A stretch of 64,000 nucleotides of DNA from Henriciella aquimarina (GTDB taxonomy: Bacteria > Pseudomonadota > Alphaproteobacteria > Caulobacterales > Hyphomonadaceae), in the NCBI RefSeq assembly GCF_002088975.1, contig NZ_NCST01000116.1:1-64000 (forward strand). The letters are read 5' to 3'. The notes beneath the pieces were generated by a model. It saw only the letters and a program-made list of their open reading frames with translations. It made no database searches and was not told the origin of the DNA. This document shows positions 35,230 through 44,692 of the stretch, piece by piece. Position 1 is the stretch's first letter. The number at the start of each line of letters is the position of its first letter. Made by a program: the position numbers and the translations under genes.

Positions 35230-36801
35230 TCAGTTCTTCCTCGTAAAATCCAGATCACGGAAGTCGAAGGAGAAGTCGGTGGTTTCCGACACCGCTTCCA
35301 TCGTCATACCGCTGACAGTGCCGTCCTCTTCCGAGAAGATGACATAGGCATCGGCGTTCAGATTCCGGTCCGGCCACCGCGCAACGAACTTGTCGTCAGC
35401 CACAGGCACAAGTGGAGCATCCAGCGCTTCCGAACGGCTCATATCGATGAAGAGCGCGCCCTGGCGGATCTCGATCGACACCGGTCCGTACCAGGGATCG
35501 ACATATGTGCCGGTATAGGCCTCGAGCGGACGGGCGGGCTCGACCGGCTCTGTCTTCGTTTCCTCGTCCAGGCCGGCATCCTTCTTCGCCGTTTCCTGTT
35601 GCTGCTCGTAATAGCCGGCCAAAGCACCAATCCAGTCGGACTCCGATTCCGGCTCTGCCGCTCCGTCGAGAATCTGCAGGGCCAGCGCACTCGAGGCTGG
35701 CGTGAAACCATTGCTCACGACGAAGACGGCAATATCCTCTTCCGGCAGGATCCCGAAATAGGAGGTGGCGCCAAGCAGGCCGCCGCTGTGGCCGACGAAC
35801 AGGTCCCCATGCAGATCCCGCAGAACCCAGCCGAGCCCATAAAGGGAGAAGTGTATGTTTCCCAGCTTGGCGAGCATCGGACTCACCTCCTGCGGCGTGA
35901 CGGGGCTCCACAGCTCCTTGAGCTGGGCCTCGGAAACCAGCCGTGTGCCATCTTCGGTCGTGGCATCGTTGAGCCAGAACTGGGCCCATGTTGCGAGGTC
36001 GGTGATGGAACAGCTGAGACCGCCGGCCGGCGCGGAGGCATCGCCCATGATATAGCGCGGGTCGATCGGCTCATTCTTGCCGCTTCCGGGCTGCGGCATA
36101 TGCTGGGTGATCGTGTTGTCGGCGCCTGCGGCTTCTGACGGCAAGGCCTTGCAGGAGGCCATACCGAGCGGCTCGAAGATGCGGCTTTCGATGACGTCGG
36201 CCCAGGGCTTGTCCTCAATGCGGGACAGGACTTCCCCGGCAACGATATACATCAGATTGTCATAGGCATATTCCGACCGGAAACTCGTCGAAGGCGGAAT
36301 GTTCTTGATCGCAGCCAGGACAGCGGGCACGTCCGGGTTGGCGTCGGGGAAGACGAGGAGGTCACCAGCGCCAAGCGGCAGGCCGGAGCGATGCGTGACC
36401 AGGTCACGGACCGAGAACTCAGCCGTGATATAAGGGTCCGACATTTCGAACTCGGGAATGAAATCGCGGACCGGGTCATCCCAGGCAAGCTTTCCCTCAT
36501 CGACCAGCATCGCGAGCGCCGTCGTGGTGAAGGCTTTGCCGATTGAAGCGAAGGGCAAAAGCGTATCTTCGTCGATCTTTCCGGACGGCTCGCGGACGTC
36601 GCGAATGCCATAGGTCTCCTGAAAGAGGACCGAGTCCCCCGAGACGACGGTAATCGCCAACCCCGGAAGCCCGAAGGCCTCTATCGTTTCCCTGGCCTGG
36701 GCGTCGATCTTGTCGGTCGACACCTCCGCCATGCTGGCATTCGCCGCGCAAAGCGCGCTGATGGCCGCAGCTGTGAATGTCCGGAATGCCCTCATCTTCA
36801 T
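35230..36801 (-). CDS. Exported class-C beta-lactamase-like serine hydrolase
   Basis: The 523-residue protein has a signal peptide (about 1-25) and a penicillin-binding/class C beta-lactamase domain. The three active-site motifs are intact: S86-x-x-K89 (FASIGKAF), Y180-D-N182 and H338-S-G340. About 150 residues after the domain resemble the C-terminal extension seen in D-aminopeptidases and D-stereospecific esterases. It faces the GntR gene across a 110-base divergent promoter region and precedes the D-aminoacylase gene. The D-peptide preference is inference; an esterase or carboxypeptidase is possible. Confidence 0.83.
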   Translation of the reverse strand: MKMRAFRTFTAAAISALCAANASMAEVSTDKIDAQARETIEAFGLPGLAITVVSGDSVLFQETYGIRDVREPSGKIDEDTLLPFASIGKAFTTTALAMLVDEGKLAWDDPVRDFIPEFEMSDPYITAEFSVRDLVTHRSGLPLGAGDLLVFPDANPDVPAVLAAIKNIPPSTSFRSEYAYDNLMYIVAGEVLSRIEDKPWADVIESRIFEPLGMASCKALPSEAAGADNTITQHMPQPGSGKNEPIDPRYIMGDASAPAGGLSCSITDLATWAQFWLNDATTEDGTRLVSEAQLKELWSPVTPQEVSPMLAKLGNIHFSLYGLGWVLRDLHGDLFVGHSGGLLGATSYFGILPEEDIAVFVVSNGFTPASSALALQILDGAAEPESESDWIGALAGYYEQQQETAKKDAGLDEETKTEPVEPARPLEAYTGTYVDPWYGPVSIEIRQGALFIDMSRSEALDAPLVPVADDKFVARWPDRNLNADAYVIFSEEDGTVSGMTMEAVSETTDFSFDFRDLDFTRKN

Positions 36802-36878
36802 TCTCCTGCATGCTTCTTAGGGAGAGACTTCCGCACCCTAGCCGTGTTTACAAGACATAAAACAGCTTTTTTGAAAAA

Positions 36879-36891
36879 TAAGGCATCCTTA
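36879..36891. promoter_or_regulatory. TAAGG palindrome in the divergent GntR/hydrolase region
   Basis: TAAGGCATCCTTA is a perfect 5-3-5 palindrome between the serine hydrolase gene and the GntR gene. Direct repeats of TAAGG occur again upstream of the TonB receptor (37889-37903), so it may be a regulator binding site. Confidence 0.35.
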
Positions 36892-36911
36892 ACATCACCA
36901 TTGACGGCCTT

Positions 36912-37679
36912 ATGATCAAAACTCTGGCACAAGAGCGAAAAGTACGGCACTTAAGCGCCATGAAGAAAAATTCCGGCAGCCGAAGCGAGAAAATCAACGG
37001 GGCAGACCCCGCCGACGCATATGAACTCATCATGGACGCGATTGTCACCCAGGAGCTCGCGCCCAGCCAAAAGGTTTCGGAAAACATCCTGACCGAGATG
37101 TTCGACATCACCCGGACTACGGCTCGCAACATCATGGAGCAGCTGACGGCACAGCAATTTCTCGTCTCCATCTCACCGCGGATTACACGCGTGGCGCCGC
37201 TGACCTTGCTGGACGTCAAACAGAACTTCGAAATGCGCAAGATGCTGCAGCCGAACATCTTCGCCATGGCCGCCCCGCATATCGATTACGACAGGTTCCG
37301 GAAACTGAACGACGCTGTCTCTCACAAGGGACAGATCACGGACGAGGCGACGGCGCTCTCACTGCTCAAGGCCAACAAGAAGTTCAATGTCTTCATCGCC
37401 CAGCAGATCAAATACCCGCTCCTGATCCACTGGATCAGCCAGCTGGAAGACACGACGATGCGCATCTACTGGCTCTACATCAAGATGAAGGGGACGCTTC
37501 CATTCACCTGGGAGCATCAGCGCGACCTGATCGAGGCCATGCGCAACGACCGTTCCCGGGATATCCGGGAACAGACCCACAAGATTCTCTCCAAATCCGA
37601 AGAACGGGTCCTGGATGCCATCTTCCTCCATGACCAACTCTACAAACAGGATCTGAGACTTCCGTCGGATACCGAATAG
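36912..37679 (+). CDS. GntR-family regulator, FadR/FCD type
   Basis: The 255-residue product has an N-terminal winged helix (about 38-95: YELIMDAIVTQELAPSQKVS, then LTEMFDITRTTARNIMEQL) and a helical C-terminal FCD-like ligand domain. It is placed between the divergent serine hydrolase and the TonB receptor of the island, so it is the best candidate for local control, perhaps responding to a D-amino acid or N-acyl amino acid. No ribosome site decides the start; the ATG at 36960 is an alternative giving 239 residues. Confidence 0.8.
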   Translation: MIKTLAQERKVRHLSAMKKNSGSRSEKINGADPADAYELIMDAIVTQELAPSQKVSENILTEMFDITRTTARNIMEQLTAQQFLVSISPRITRVAPLTLLDVKQNFEMRKMLQPNIFAMAAPHIDYDRFRKLNDAVSHKGQITDEATALSLLKANKKFNVFIAQQIKYPLLIHWISQLEDTTMRIYWLYIKMKGTLPFTWEHQRDLIEAMRNDRSRDIREQTHKILSKSEERVLDAIFLHDQLYKQDLRLPSDTE

Positions 37680-37888
37680 GCCAGCAGGCCTGCTCCATCG
37701 CTCCTTCTCCTTCCGGCAAATTCCCCACCACAATTCCTGCTGCCATGCAGAATATTGCAGCTGTCCCGGCCTCACGGCTCACTAAAAAATGAGCAGAGAC
37801 AATACTGGACGCGCTGTTCCCGCAACAGACGGCTCCTTTTTCGTATACAGACGATATTCCCCCTTTTCACATCAATATAACGGCTGTA

Positions 37889-37903
37889 AGGACAAATAAG
37901 GCT
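37889..37903. promoter_or_regulatory. Direct TAAGG repeats upstream of the TonB receptor
   Basis: TAAGG occurs at 37889 and 37899, ten bases apart and thus on the same DNA face, about 50 bases before the receptor ATG. The same pentamer forms the palindrome at 36879. The rest of 37680-37949 holds no gene that I can see. Confidence 0.35.
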
Positions 37904-37949
37904 GTTAAAATAATTCTTCTTGGCGGCTAAACAGGGAAGGGGTGTATTG

Positions 37950-40340
37950 ATGTCTCAGGGTCTAAGGTCAAAATTCATGGTGACTGCCGCATGCATGGCA
38001 GTTGTCTCTCCACTGCCAATGCTCGCGCAGGACGGCCAGCCGTCAGGCCGCGTCGAGGAGGTCGATGAACCGGTTTACCTCGATGAAGTGACGGTCACGT
38101 CGCGCTTTCGCGAAGAATCCGTCCAAGATATCGGTGTCAGCGTAACCGGGGTTTCCGCGGAGACCATTCGCGAGCAGGGTATTCAGGATATCGAGGATAT
38201 CGCCCGGCTGGTGCCAGGCGTGCAGAACGTAAAGTCACGGCAGAATTCAAACGAGATCGCCATTCGCGGCGTGATCAACAGTAGCGATGGCGAGCGCTCC
38301 ACCAGCGCACTCTACAGCGTCTTCGTCGATGATGTCTCGGTCGCTTCGGCCGGGACGCAACGTGATTACAGCTCTGTCGACCTGAACCGTATCGAGGTCA
38401 TTCGCGGCCCGCAGCCAACGCTTTTCGGCGAAGGCGCTGTCGGCGGTGTGCTCCGCTACTTCACCAACGATCCGGATCTGGACGGACCAACGGTGACCGG
38501 TCAGGCGAATGCCCGGCTTGAGACCATCGAGGATGGCGGCCTCGCCTATGGCGCGGACAATTCGACATCCTTCATCCTCTCACCCGGCAAGCTCGGCGTC
38601 CGCGTGTCTGGCTTCTACCGCAAGGATGAAGGCTTCATCGACAATCCGAGCGCAGGGGAGGACGTAAACGACTTCGACACCTATGGCGGACGGGCCGTTC
38701 TTCTCGCAAAGCCGACCGATGATCTCGAGATCCGGCTCTCGGCCTATCTCGCACGGGATGAATCCGGCGAGTCGACCCAGATTGATCCGGGGTCCGATCC
38801 GGAAGATCTCACCTTCGCGGCCTCGCCCGAGACCGGTGAGTTTTCCGACGATTTCGACCTTTATTCCGGCAAGGTTGTCTACGATTTCGGCAATCTGGAG
38901 CTCACCTCGATCACCGGCTATTATGAGCGCGAGACCAACGCCTCGATGTTCAGCTCCGGCAACAGCTTTGGTCTGGTGCCTTTCTTCGCCACCGATAGCG
39001 GCGGCCCAATCGACACGACCACCTACCAGGTCTCCACCAGCAGCTTCGAGCAGCTGTCGCAGGAATTCCGGCTGGTTTCGGACTTTGATGGCCCACTGAA
39101 TTTCACCTCCGGGCTATACTATCGCGACCGCGAGAACACGGTCGGGGCCTTCCTCGACTGTGAGGGGTGTACGGCTGTGACAACGCCGCCAACTGCGAAC
39201 CTTGCCACGGAAGAGACCGTGACAGAGTCGGAGCACTATTCCGGCTTTGTCGAGCTGACCTATGAAGCGCTCGACAATCTGCGCTTTATCGGCGGCGCCC
39301 GCTATGTGAACGACACCGTCGAAGTGAGCCTGATCGAGAACGAGGCCATCAACCTCGCGCCGCGCTTCGATGGAAGCGGCGCGATCATTCCCTGGACGCC
39401 CTCCGATCCGATCGACTTCGCCTCGACGCTCGACATCCTGAACGGCGCCGGCTTCGGCACGAACTTCGAGTTCGAACAGGAGAAGGTCCTGCCGCGCATC
39501 GGCGTCGAGTATGACGTCAATGAGGACATCCTTCTTTACGTGAATGCCGCTGAAGGCGCCCGCAATGGCGGGGTCAGCCAGGCCATCGCCGCCCTCTCCA
39601 ATTCCGGCGGTGACCCGGATGTCTTTTACGATAATCTTACATTCGACGAAGACAGCGTCCTGACCATTGAAGGGGGCGTCAAATCCACGCTGATGAATGG
39701 CCGGCTCACGGCCAATTTCGGCCTCTTCCACAGCAAGTATGAGGACACCCAGATTCTCGTCTCGCTGCCGGCGACGAACGTCACCAACGGCCCGGACCAG
39801 CGGATCATCGGGGCAGAGCTGGAAACGGCCTACCGCTTCAGCGATGAGCTTCAGGCCTTCCTGAACGCCTCTATCATCGACTCGGAATTCTCCGACGACT
39901 TCTCGTCCGTGCTGCAGCCGCCGCCGGGAGAGACGGCGCCTTATTACGATATCCAGGAAGGCAATGAAGTCCCACAGGCGCCTTCGCTTTCGTTCTCGAC
40001 GGGTTATTCCTATAGCCGCCCGCTCGGCACGAACGGAATGCGCCTGACCTCGAACGGCTCGTTCCAGTATATCGGGGAGCGCTATTCCAGCGTTCAGAAC
40101 TATCCGGCATCAGAACTGGACTCGCTTGAAATCCTGAACCTCCGCGTCGGGCTGGAGAAGGATGCCTGGGCGCTCAACCTGTTCGCCACCAACCTCCTCA
40201 ACGATCTTGAGGAAGTGGATATCTATGCGAACTCGCTCGCCCATTACATCAATGATGGCGGAACGCTCGACGCCGATCCGATCGGGGTGAACGTCAACCG
40301 GCCGCGGACGGTCGGGCTCAGCCTGACGCTCCGGTATTGA
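37950..40340 (+). CDS. TonB-dependent outer-membrane receptor
   Basis: The 796-residue protein has a signal peptide (about 1-28), a TonB-box-like segment (DEVTVTSRFREE), a plug domain (about 50-170, with VLRYFTNDPD after GAVGG), and a 22-strand barrel ending in an aromatic residue (SLTLRY). There is no N-terminal signalling domain, so it is not a FecA-type transducer. It lies four bases before the YkvI-type carrier, so its cargo is likely the substrate of the island, perhaps peptides or N-acyl amino acids. A purine-rich GGGAAGGGG precedes the ATG at 37950. Confidence 0.9.
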   Translation: MSQGLRSKFMVTAACMAVVSPLPMLAQDGQPSGRVEEVDEPVYLDEVTVTSRFREESVQDIGVSVTGVSAETIREQGIQDIEDIARLVPGVQNVKSRQNSNEIAIRGVINSSDGERSTSALYSVFVDDVSVASAGTQRDYSSVDLNRIEVIRGPQPTLFGEGAVGGVLRYFTNDPDLDGPTVTGQANARLETIEDGGLAYGADNSTSFILSPGKLGVRVSGFYRKDEGFIDNPSAGEDVNDFDTYGGRAVLLAKPTDDLEIRLSAYLARDESGESTQIDPGSDPEDLTFAASPETGEFSDDFDLYSGKVVYDFGNLELTSITGYYERETNASMFSSGNSFGLVPFFATDSGGPIDTTTYQVSTSSFEQLSQEFRLVSDFDGPLNFTSGLYYRDRENTVGAFLDCEGCTAVTTPPTANLATEETVTESEHYSGFVELTYEALDNLRFIGGARYVNDTVEVSLIENEAINLAPRFDGSGAIIPWTPSDPIDFASTLDILNGAGFGTNFEFEQEKVLPRIGVEYDVNEDILLYVNAAEGARNGGVSQAIAALSNSGGDPDVFYDNLTFDEDSVLTIEGGVKSTLMNGRLTANFGLFHSKYEDTQILVSLPATNVTNGPDQRIIGAELETAYRFSDELQAFLNASIIDSEFSDDFSSVLQPPPGETAPYYDIQEGNEVPQAPSLSFSTGYSYSRPLGTNGMRLTSNGSFQYIGERYSSVQNYPASELDSLEILNLRVGLEKDAWALNLFATNLLNDLEEVDIYANSLAHYINDGGTLDADPIGVNVNRPRTVGLSLTLRY

Positions 40341-40344
40341 TCGT

Positions 40345-41460
40345 ATGGCGGACGTGTTCCGACGCTTTCTCCTGCCGGGGCTGGTCTTTCAGTCCGTCAT
40401 TATCGGTGGCGGCTACGGCACCGGCAGGGAAATCGCCGAGTTCTTCCTGGCGCATGGCGCACTGGGAGGGCTGCTCGGCATGGCGGTTACCGCCTTGAGC
40501 TGGGGCCTTGTCCTGGCAATTGCGTTCGAGTTCGCCCGCATCACCAAAAGCTACAATTACAGGGCGTTCTTCATGGCCCTGCTTGGACCTTTCTGGCGTG
40601 TCTTCGAGCTGGTCTACCTGCTGATCATCCTCCTCGTCCTGTCCGTGCTCGGCTCGGCGGCAGGAGAGATGATCGCCTCGGCCTTCGGTGTTCCGGACGT
40701 CGTGGGCGCGGTCCTGCTCCTGGCAGCGATCGGCCTGCTCGCCTACCTTGGCAGCAAGACAATCGAACGCGTCCTCGCTGGCTGGTCCGTCCTTCTTTAC
40801 GCCGTCTATGCCATCTTCTTCCTCTGGGTTGCGACCGGCTCGGGCGACGCCATCATGGCCGCCCTGTCCAGCGGGCAGGCGACCGGGAACTGGGCGCTCG
40901 ACGGGGTTCGTTACGCCGCCTACAACCTCATTGCGCTCGGGGCTGTCCTGTTCGTCCTGCCCTATCTGAAGACCCGCAAGGACGCGCTCGTCTCCGGTTT
41001 CCTTGCCGGAACGGTCGGCATCGTTCCGGGTGTGCTCGTCATTCTGGCCATGCTTGCCCAGTATCCCGCGATCCAGAACGACGCTGTGCCCGTCCTCTCG
41101 CTGCTGAATGGCCTGACCGCCTTCTGGTTCATCGTTCTTTTCCAGATTGTCCTGTTCGGGACCTTTATCGAAACCGGAGTCGGGCTGATCCACGCGGTAA
41201 ACGAGCGGGTCGCCGATGCTTGCAAGGACATGGGCCGGGCCTTTCCCGGCTGGGGTCGGCTGGCCCTTGGCGCGGGCCTGACCGGGCTCGCCGTATTCCT
41301 GGCCAGCGCCATCGGCATTATCGATCTCATCGCCAAGGGCTATGGCGCCCTGTCCTACGCCTTTATCGCCATCGTCGTCGCGCCGCTCCTGACGATTGGC
41401 ATCTACAAAATCTCGAAATCTTCCCCTGACCGCATGGAGACTGCGAATGACGCAGGCTAA
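40345..41460 (+). CDS. YkvI-family membrane transporter (APC-like)
   Basis: The 371-residue protein has ten or more membrane helices and starts LLPGLVFQSVIIGGGYGTGREIAEFF, the motif of the YkvI family, which is related to amino-acid carriers of the APC/NSS fold. It follows the TonB receptor by four bases and overlaps the dgcN gene by 14 bases. A role as inner-membrane importer of an amino acid or small amide for DgcN/DgcA is the natural reading; no transport data for the family are assumed. Confidence 0.78.
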   Translation: MADVFRRFLLPGLVFQSVIIGGGYGTGREIAEFFLAHGALGGLLGMAVTALSWGLVLAIAFEFARITKSYNYRAFFMALLGPFWRVFELVYLLIILLVLSVLGSAAGEMIASAFGVPDVVGAVLLLAAIGLLAYLGSKTIERVLAGWSVLLYAVYAIFFLWVATGSGDAIMAALSSGQATGNWALDGVRYAAYNLIALGAVLFVLPYLKTRKDALVSGFLAGTVGIVPGVLVILAMLAQYPAIQNDAVPVLSLLNGLTAFWFIVLFQIVLFGTFIETGVGLIHAVNERVADACKDMGRAFPGWGRLALGAGLTGLAVFLASAIGIIDLIAKGYGALSYAFIAIVVAPLLTIGIYKISKSSPDRMETANDAG

Positions 41461-42532
41461 CTCTGTCTTTAAGCCGTCGTCTGCTGCCCCGGACACAACC
41501 GGGCAAGGGACCACACAGCTGAAGGCTCCCTACCTGATCTATTTCGGTGACGTCCCGAAACACGGCTACGCCAAGACCGGCCTCGGCCTGATCCATTGGC
41601 GCCGCGAACGCTGCGCCGGCCAGATGCGGCGCGACGGCTGTGTCGTGGATGGGGGCCTGCCGGACATGGATATCGCCGAGGCCGTGAAAGCCGGCGCCCG
41701 GTCGATCGTGATCGGAGTGGCCTCACCGGGCGGGCCTATCCCTGCTCCATGGCTGCATGATCTTGCCGACGCGGCACGGGCCGGCCTGGACATCGTCTCC
41801 GGCATGCATGCCCGGCTCGCCGATTTCCCCGAACTCGTCGATGCCGCGCGAGAATCCGGGGCCCACCTGGTCGACATCCGCGCGCCCTCGAAAGATTTCC
41901 CGGTGGGCACCGGGATCAAGCGGTCCGGCAAACGCCTGCTGACCGTCGGCACCGATTGCGCCGTGGGCAAGAAGTACACAGCCCTCGCCCTTGAACGGGA
42001 GATGCGCAAACGCGGCTGGGATGCGGATTTCCGCGCGACCGGCCAGACCGGCATCATGATCTCCGGAAGCGGCATTGCGATGGACAGCGTGGTGGCCGAC
42101 TTCCTTTCGGGTGCGGCCGAGCAACTGTCGCCGAACGCCGGCCCTGACCATTGGGACGTCATCGAGGGACAGGGCTCACTGTCTCACCCAAGCTTTGCAG
42201 GCGTCAGCCTGGGCCTGCTGCACGGCTCGCAGCCGGATGCGCTGGTGCTCTGCCATGATCCGAGCCGCGACTATCTCCTCGGCTTCGAGGAGCGTGGCAT
42301 TTGCCCGATCCAGCCGCTTATGGAAGCGATGGAGCAATGCCTCATCTTTGCACGGCGCGTGAACCCTGCCGCACGCTTCGTCGGCATATCCATCAACTCC
42401 AGCAGTTTTGCTGACCCCGACCATAAGCGGCTGGTGCGGCAGTTTGCCGACGAAACCGGGCTGCCGGTCGCCGATCCCGTGCGCGACGGCGTCTCGGCAA
42501 TCCTCGATCACCTTGAAAAGGAGTCGTTCTGA
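41447..42532 (+). CDS. dgcN: DgcN-type N-acetyltransferase (DUF1611)
   Basis: The 361-residue protein is a DUF1611 member with a P-loop-like segment GTDCAVGKKYTAL (from G168) and the family pieces APYLIYFGDVPKHGYAKTG and EGQGSLSHPSFAGV. Relatives named DgcN acetylate D-glutamate to N-acetyl-D-glutamate in marine bacteria. It is followed by dgcA with a TGATG overlap, the same pairing as in the described pathway. Start ATG 41447 lies inside the end of the carrier gene; 41396 is less likely. The exact amino acid accepted here is inferred from family only. Confidence 0.82.
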   Translation: MTQANSVFKPSSAAPDTTGQGTTQLKAPYLIYFGDVPKHGYAKTGLGLIHWRRERCAGQMRRDGCVVDGGLPDMDIAEAVKAGARSIVIGVASPGGPIPAPWLHDLADAARAGLDIVSGMHARLADFPELVDAARESGAHLVDIRAPSKDFPVGTGIKRSGKRLLTVGTDCAVGKKYTALALEREMRKRGWDADFRATGQTGIMISGSGIAMDSVVADFLSGAAEQLSPNAGPDHWDVIEGQGSLSHPSFAGVSLGLLHGSQPDALVLCHDPSRDYLLGFEERGICPIQPLMEAMEQCLIFARRVNPAARFVGISINSSSFADPDHKRLVRQFADETGLPVADPVRDGVSAILDHLEKESF

Positions 42533-43524
42533 TGTCCCTGCGCTTGAGCGTGCACAAGGCGATGTGGCCGATGACGGCCCCGTTCACAATTACCGGGCAT
42601 GTCTTCACGTGCGCGGATTCCATCCTCGTCGAACTGATCGACGATGGGGTCGCCGGACGGGGCGAAGGGCTGGGTGCCTATTATCTTGGCGAGAATGGCG
42701 ACCTGCTGCTCGACCAGATCGAGGCCATTCGCAGTGATATCGAAAAAGGCATCTCCTTCGAGGACGTCCAGGCGCTTCTGCCGCCGGGCGGGGCCCGCAA
42801 CGCGCTCGACTGCGCCCTCTGGGATCTCACCGCCAAACAGACCGGAAAGTCGATCTGGGAGCTGACGGGCATTGACCCGAAGCCTCGCCAGACCGCTTTC
42901 ACCATCGGCATTCAGGACACCCCGGAGCAGATGGCCGAGAACGCCGCCCGGGCGAAGGATTATCCGGTCCTGAAGGTCAAGCTGAACGATGTCGAGCCGG
43001 TCGAGCGGATGCGCGCGATCCGGAAAGCCCGGCCCGATGCCTATCTCGTCATCGACGCCAATCAGGGGTTTACCTTCGACCTGCTCCAGGAGGTGATCGA
43101 GCCCTTCGCGGAGTTCGGGGTCTCGATGATCGAGCAACCGCTGAAGCGCGGCGGCGACGAAGCGCTGGCCGGCTTCAAATCTCCGATCCCGGTCTGCGCT
43201 GACGAGAGCTGCCTGCATCGCGGTGAATTGCCCGATGCGCTCGAACGCTATGACATGATCAACATCAAGCTCGACAAGACCGGCGGGCTGACCGAAGCGC
43301 TGGCGCTGGCTAAAGAGGCCCTGGCCGCCGGCAAGGGCCTGATGGTCGGCAACATGCTGGGCACATCGCTTTCCATGGCACCAGCTTTCGTCATCGCCCA
43401 GCTCTGCGACTTCGTGGACCTTGATGGCCCCCTGAACCTCAAATCGGATTGCGCGGTGCCCATGGCATACAAGGGCGCCGAGGTCATGCTGCCGGAGAAA
43501 GGGCTGTGGGGTAGCCCGGGATGA
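42532..43524 (+). CDS. dgcA: DgcA-type N-acetyl-D-glutamate racemase, enolase superfamily
   Basis: The 330-residue protein is in the dipeptide epimerase/N-acylamino-acid racemase branch of the enolase superfamily. Catalytic and metal residues are all visible: K148 and K150 (VLKVKLN), D175 (IDANQGF), E201 (IEQPLKRGG), D224 (CADES) and K246 (NIKLDKTGG). With DgcN it would turn N-acetyl-D-glutamate into the L form. A dipeptide epimerase for L-Ala-D/L-Glu is the main alternative and would also suit peptidoglycan use. It overlaps dgcN (TGATG) and the DUF819 gene (ATGA). Confidence 0.83.
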   Translation: MSLRLSVHKAMWPMTAPFTITGHVFTCADSILVELIDDGVAGRGEGLGAYYLGENGDLLLDQIEAIRSDIEKGISFEDVQALLPPGGARNALDCALWDLTAKQTGKSIWELTGIDPKPRQTAFTIGIQDTPEQMAENAARAKDYPVLKVKLNDVEPVERMRAIRKARPDAYLVIDANQGFTFDLLQEVIEPFAEFGVSMIEQPLKRGGDEALAGFKSPIPVCADESCLHRGELPDALERYDMINIKLDKTGGLTEALALAKEALAAGKGLMVGNMLGTSLSMAPAFVIAQLCDFVDLDGPLNLKSDCAVPMAYKGAEVMLPEKGLWGSPG

Positions 43525-44657
43525 TTGCGGCCGACAACATTTTCGGCCTTCTCGCCGTCCTCCTGTCGCTCTGCGCGCTGGCAGCGCTGGTGGACACCAC
43601 CCCTGTCGGCAAGAGGATCACCGGGCTCGGCGTCCTGCTGTTCGGGGCGATTGCGGCATCGCACTTCGGCCTCATCCCACACGCGGCCCCGGTCTATGGA
43701 GCGATCTGGACCTATCTCGTTCCACTCGCCATCGCGCTCTTCCTGCTCAAGGCGGATCTGTTTCGCGTCTTCTCGGAGGGCGGACGAGTCCTGATTGCCT
43801 TTCTCGCGGGCATGGTTGGAGCCTCGGCAGGCGCGCTTCTGGGCGCCCTCCTGCTGGATCTCGGCCCCCATGAGCCAGGGATCGCGGCTGTCTTCAGCGC
43901 GACCTACACAGGCGGCTCGCTCAATTTCGTCGCGGTCGCCGAGGCTATCCAGTTTGAAGACGAGTCCCAGCTTGCAGCCGCACTGGCCATCGACAATGTC
44001 CTAGGCGTTGGCTTCATCCTGATGATGAACCTGGCCGCCGGCTGGTCGCTCTTGCAGAAGCGCTTTGCCTGGCGCGCCGACAGCATCTGGGGCGATAACG
44101 ACAGCACAGACACTGCCAATGCAGAGCCATACACGCTGGATCATCTTCTCACCGCGCTGGCACTCGCGGCGATTGTGGTCGCGCTGAGCAATTGGCTGGC
44201 AGGCCTCCTGGGCGGTGACCAGTATGCGCTTCTCATCATCACCGTCGTCATGACCGCCATCGCGACCTTCGGACGGAGATTCGTCTCGAAGCTGCGCGGT
44301 GAAGACCTGATCGCCATGATCTTCATGTACCTCTTCTTCACGATCATCGGCGCGGGTGCAGACATCAATGCCATGCTGAGCGCGGCCCCGGCCCTTTTCG
44401 CCGTGGTGCTGCTGATCTTCGCGGTCCACCTGCTCGCTTTGTTCGCGGCCGGTGTGCTCTTCAGGCTGAACTATGCCGAACTGGCCGTGGCCTCGCTCGC
44501 CTGTATCGCCGGACCGCCCATCGCGGCGGCGATCGCCATCCTGTTCAAGTGGCGCAACCTTGTCGCGCCCGGGATTCTTACGGGCGTGCTTGGCTATGTG
44601 CTCGGCAATTTCATCGGGGTCGGAATCTTCGCGATGCTTGGAGGATCGCTTCAATGA
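43521..44657 (+). CDS. DUF819 (YjcL-like) membrane transporter
   Basis: The 378-residue protein has about ten membrane helices and the DUF819 signature FSATYTGGSLNFVAVAEAI in the first half, followed by a soluble loop (KRFAWRADSIWGDNDSTDTA) and a second half ending GVLGYVLGNFIGVG. DUF819 proteins are inner-membrane carriers of unknown substrate. It starts in the stop of dgcA and lies before a serine hydrolase gene, which makes it a second candidate importer or exporter of the island. Confidence 0.82.
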   Translation: MIAADNIFGLLAVLLSLCALAALVDTTPVGKRITGLGVLLFGAIAASHFGLIPHAAPVYGAIWTYLVPLAIALFLLKADLFRVFSEGGRVLIAFLAGMVGASAGALLGALLLDLGPHEPGIAAVFSATYTGGSLNFVAVAEAIQFEDESQLAAALAIDNVLGVGFILMMNLAAGWSLLQKRFAWRADSIWGDNDSTDTANAEPYTLDHLLTALALAAIVVALSNWLAGLLGGDQYALLIITVVMTAIATFGRRFVSKLRGEDLIAMIFMYLFFTIIGAGADINAMLSAAPALFAVVLLIFAVHLLALFAAGVLFRLNYAELAVASLACIAGPPIAAAIAILFKWRNLVAPGILTGVLGYVLGNFIGVGIFAMLGGSLQ

Positions 44658-44692
44658 CAACTGATATCAAAATTCGCAGTAAGGAGGGACTG

